A DNA stretch of 64,000 nt, taken from the NCBI GenBank assembly GCA_040388375.1, contig JAZKBU010000005.1, positions 217,173-281,172 on the forward strand, given 5' to 3'. The notes under the pieces are model-generated. The model saw only the letters and a list, made by a program, of their open reading frames with translations. It was not told the DNA's origin and ran no database searches. Both the position numbers and the translations under genes were made by a program. Below are positions 62,412 through 64,000 of the stretch, in pieces (within the stretch, counting starts at the first letter, position 1; every line of letters begins with the position of its first letter). The stretch is from Bacteroidota bacterium. Lineage in GTDB: Bacteria > Bacteroidota > Bacteroidia > UKL13-3.

Positions 62412-62705
62412 TCAGATTCTACTCAGAAAGAAAAACAACGCAGCAATCATAACCGCAATACCAATAATATTAGAAACAATTTGATATTGGATAGATAATG
62501 TATTTTGTTTAATTACCTGCGACTTTGCATGATTCCTATCTTTTATTTTGGCTATCACATCGTTAATTAAAGCAAGCAATATAAGGGCAATTAACCCGCT
62601 TAGTAAGTAATTACTTACTTTTGGTGTAGGCTTGAATGCGTAAAAAAATACGGCAGATGCTAATGTTAAAACAACCAGCACATTTCTTATTTTAGTATTT
62701 TTCAT
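62412..62705 (-). CDS. Small three-helix membrane protein
   Basis: 97 residues with three hydrophobic segments (VLVVLTLASAVFFYAF, LLSGLIALILLALINDVI, IVSNIIGIAVMIAALFFFL). Its start overlaps the stop of the upstream Cys-rich protein gene by four bases, so the two are coupled. It may serve as an anchor or immunity-like partner, but nothing in the sequence decides this. Confidence 0.6.
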   Translation of the reverse strand: MKNTKIRNVLVVLTLASAVFFYAFKPTPKVSNYLLSGLIALILLALINDVIAKIKDRNHAKSQVIKQNTLSIQYQIVSNIIGIAVMIAALFFFLSRI

Positions 62706-63376
62706 TGGTTACAAATATTATTAAATTCTGAATAAGTATCGGCATTTGGTAGTATGTTTATACCATACATAGCTGCACATGCCGGGTTAGCTTTATCATT
62801 TGCATCAACACAACCCATAACAGCAAGCCCGCAAAGACCTGTCATTACACCCATTAAAGGACCCGTTAAACAAGCTGCTGCCAAACACAAACCAAAATTA
62901 TAAGCGCAGTTGTCCTGTGCTGCTAAATAGCCTCTGCAATCTATATTAGGTCTTTCGGTTGCGCCTAAATAAGGCACTTTTTCTTTTAACAAACCCACAA
63001 AAGCATTTCTTGTTGCATCCGATTGTATTAAATCGGTATTTGTTGTTGTAAATGTGTTTATTTCAACCATGGCTTTATATATATCTGCTAAGCCGGTATT
63101 ATAAGAAATAGCTGTTAGTTTATTTTCGTTGGTATTGTTGGATTGTAATATTGTTTTTAAAGCGCAAAAATTAACAGTATTCAGCGCATTCATGCTATTC
63201 AGCAAATTGGCTGTTAATGTGCTGTAAGCTTCTAATGGTGTCGGCTCTTCTTTTATAGAAGTAATTGTTTCAATCAAAGATTTATTGAATCTTAAATCTG
63301 ATTTTGATTTTGCCGATAGGAATGTCGATACACTCATTGTAATCAACAATGCGATGAGAGTTTTTGTCTTTGTCAT
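62702..63376 (-). CDS. Secreted Cys-rich protein
   Basis: 224 residues with a signal peptide (MTKTKTLIALLITMSVSTFLSA). The first 130 mature residues are helical. The last 75 contain nine Cys residues around a Gly/Ala-rich hydrophobic stretch (CAYNFGLCLAAACLTGPLMG, then VMTGLCGLAVMGCVD). No known family. It is driven by a GAGTA-repeat promoter and coupled to the three-helix membrane protein by a four-base overlap. The hydrophobic Cys-rich tail recalls bacteriocin-like peptides, but this is only a resemblance. Confidence 0.65.
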   Translation of the reverse strand: MTKTKTLIALLITMSVSTFLSAKSKSDLRFNKSLIETITSIKEEPTPLEAYSTLTANLLNSMNALNTVNFCALKTILQSNNTNENKLTAISYNTGLADIYKAMVEINTFTTTNTDLIQSDATRNAFVGLLKEKVPYLGATERPNIDCRGYLAAQDNCAYNFGLCLAAACLTGPLMGVMTGLCGLAVMGCVDANDKANPACAAMYGINILPNADTYSEFNNICNQ

Positions 63377-63400
63377 TTTGGGTAATTGAATAGGCTATGA

Positions 63401-63490
63401 CAAATATAAAAACACTATTTCCCTGATTACAATAGGAAAAGTACTCTTTTTTAGTAGTATAAATACTCTTTTTTTATGGTGTAAATACTC
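63401..63490 (-). promoter_or_regulatory. GAGTA direct-repeat promoter of the Cys-rich protein gene
   Basis: On the minus strand GAGTA starts at 63490, 63468 and 63446 (two spacings of 22 bp), each of the last two preceded by A-runs. The -7 box TATATTTG (63408-63401) is a perfect TAnnTTTG and starts exactly 38 bp after the last GAGTA. The ATG at 63376 follows 24 bp later. No -33 TTTG at the usual distance. Confidence 0.75.
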
Positions 63491-63532
63491 ATTTATATAT
63501 GTAATAAAAAAATAGGGCAGTAACGAAATAAG

Positions 63533-63624
63533 AAAAGAGAGAAACTGATTGCAGGCGAGGACGTATGCAATGGCAAATATTCCTATTCAAACTCCGTCAG
63601 CTATCTTTCAACACCTCTCCACAA
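63533..63624. repeat. 92-bp direct repeat, copy a (R1 tail plus array start)
   Basis: Nearly identical to 63771-63862 (about four differences). Contains the AAGAGAGAAACTGATT tail of R1, its terminal GCAGGCGAGGACG-type hairpin, and CAATGGCAAATATTCCTATT through TTTCAACACCTCTCCACAA. Two degenerate 21-bp array units follow before full R1 copy 3 begins at 63652. Confidence 0.8.
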
Positions 63625-63651
63625 AATTTCATAACCACTCTCCAAATACAA

Positions 63652-63811
63652 AAAGGATGCGAGCGTAAGCCCGACAAAAAAGCGGGCCATGCATCAGGCC
63701 TGTGGGGAGAAGCATTTTTTTGTCTAGCGTTTTTGGATACTTTTTTGGCAATGCAAAAAGTATCAAGATAAAAAGAGAGAAACTGATTACAGGTGAGGAC
63801 GCCTGCAATGG
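63652..63811 (+). repeat. Dispersed repeat R1, copy 3
   Basis: Full copy with the blocks GGATGCGAGCG, AGCGGGCCATGCATCAGGCC, GGGGAGAAGCATTTTTTTG, the GATACTTTTT/AAAAAGTATC hairpin and the terminal CAGGTGAGGACGCCTG hairpin. It directly precedes the run of array 3 units, as the leaders precede arrays 1 and 2. Confidence 0.8.
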
Positions 63812-63862
63812 CAAATATTCCTATTCAAACTCCGTCAGCTATCTTTCAACACCTCTCCACAA
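63771..63862. repeat. 92-bp direct repeat, copy b
   Basis: Second copy of 63533-63624, 238 bp downstream. The two copies enclose R1 copy 3, which suggests a tandem duplication of an R1-tail plus array-start unit. Confidence 0.8.
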
Positions 63863-64000
63863 CATCTCAAGTCCTCTCAACTAAGTTTCAACACCTCTCA
63901 GCTCCATCGCAACACCTCTCAACCATCTTTCAAGTCCTCTCAGGCATCTTTCAACACCTCTCCACAACATCTCAAGTCCTCTCAACTAAGTTTCAACACC
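63847..64000. repeat. Array 3: 21-bp units, running off the window
   Basis: At least seven consecutive units of 21 bp, each starting CAACACCTCTC or CAAGTCCTCTC and followed by a 10-base variable part (CACAACATCT, AACTAAGTTT, AGCTCCATCG, AACCATCTTT, AGGCATCTTT). The unit pair CACAACATCT/AACTAAGTTT occurs twice in the same order. The array continues beyond base 64000. Confidence 0.82.

Overview
The window comes from a low-GC member of the phylum Bacteroidota. The evidence is several secreted proteins with C-terminal type IX secretion (T9SS) sorting domains, lipoproteins with Bacteroidota-style signal peptides, TAnnTTTG-type -7 promoter boxes, DUF6702/HupE/M1-peptidase and nadD-gmk-yicC neighbourhoods, and families common in this phylum. 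I cannot name a genus. No rRNA or tRNA gene was recognised.

Layout. 1-5.8 kb: tail of a bestrophin-like channel, a T9SS multicopper oxidase, an SH3 lipoprotein, and two lipoproteins (one with a T9SS tail, one a HExxH putative protease). 5.8-8.0 kb: cassette-like genes (STAS/GHKL ATPase, DUF4145 protein) bounded by integron-attC-like inverted repeats. 8.1-9.2 kb: a leader sequence, a 42-bp repeat array and an orphan REP-like palindrome cluster. 9.3-20 kb: recG, a DinB-like protein, a GIN-domain barrel protein, an SDR, DUF2156, a subtilase and a flavoprotein. 20-27.5 kb: a secreted nuclease and a five-gene amidoligase/ATP-grasp/glutaminase/esterase operon with a divergent esterase. 27.5-41.5 kb: small hypotheticals, a DEAD-box helicase, DUF6702-HupE-M1 peptidase, an AT-rich accessory stretch (DUF4160, lipoproteins, MORN, GNATs, serine hydrolase, MBL-fold) and proS. 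42-49.3 kb: one giant PKD/beta-helix T9SS protein. 49.4-55 kb: nadD-gmk-yicC, a REP-associated transposase embedded in two modules of its palindromes, and crcB-rsgA-dtd. 55.2-58.4 kb: an M1 peptidase fused to an outer-membrane barrel. 58.4-61 kb: two TIR-domain genes, again as attC-bounded cassettes. 61-64 kb: a second copy of the leader, a 21-bp repeat array, three small secreted or membrane proteins, and a third 21-bp array that runs off the end.

The most unusual signals are non-coding. First, three promoters (multicopper oxidase, giant PKD protein, secreted Cys-rich protein) carry tandem GAGTA-type direct repeats at 21-23 bp spacing, and in all three the last repeat starts exactly 38 bp upstream of the first T of a -7 box. 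This looks like one activator-controlled regulon for exported proteins. Second, the same repeat pair sits inside a roughly 240-260 bp leader that occurs twice (8127-8365 and 61048-61307). Each time the leader has putative mobile defence-type cassettes on its left and an unrelated tandem array of 21-bp (or 2 x 21-bp) period on its right. Cassettes, leader and helically phased array together form a composite locus type that I do not recognise from any described system.
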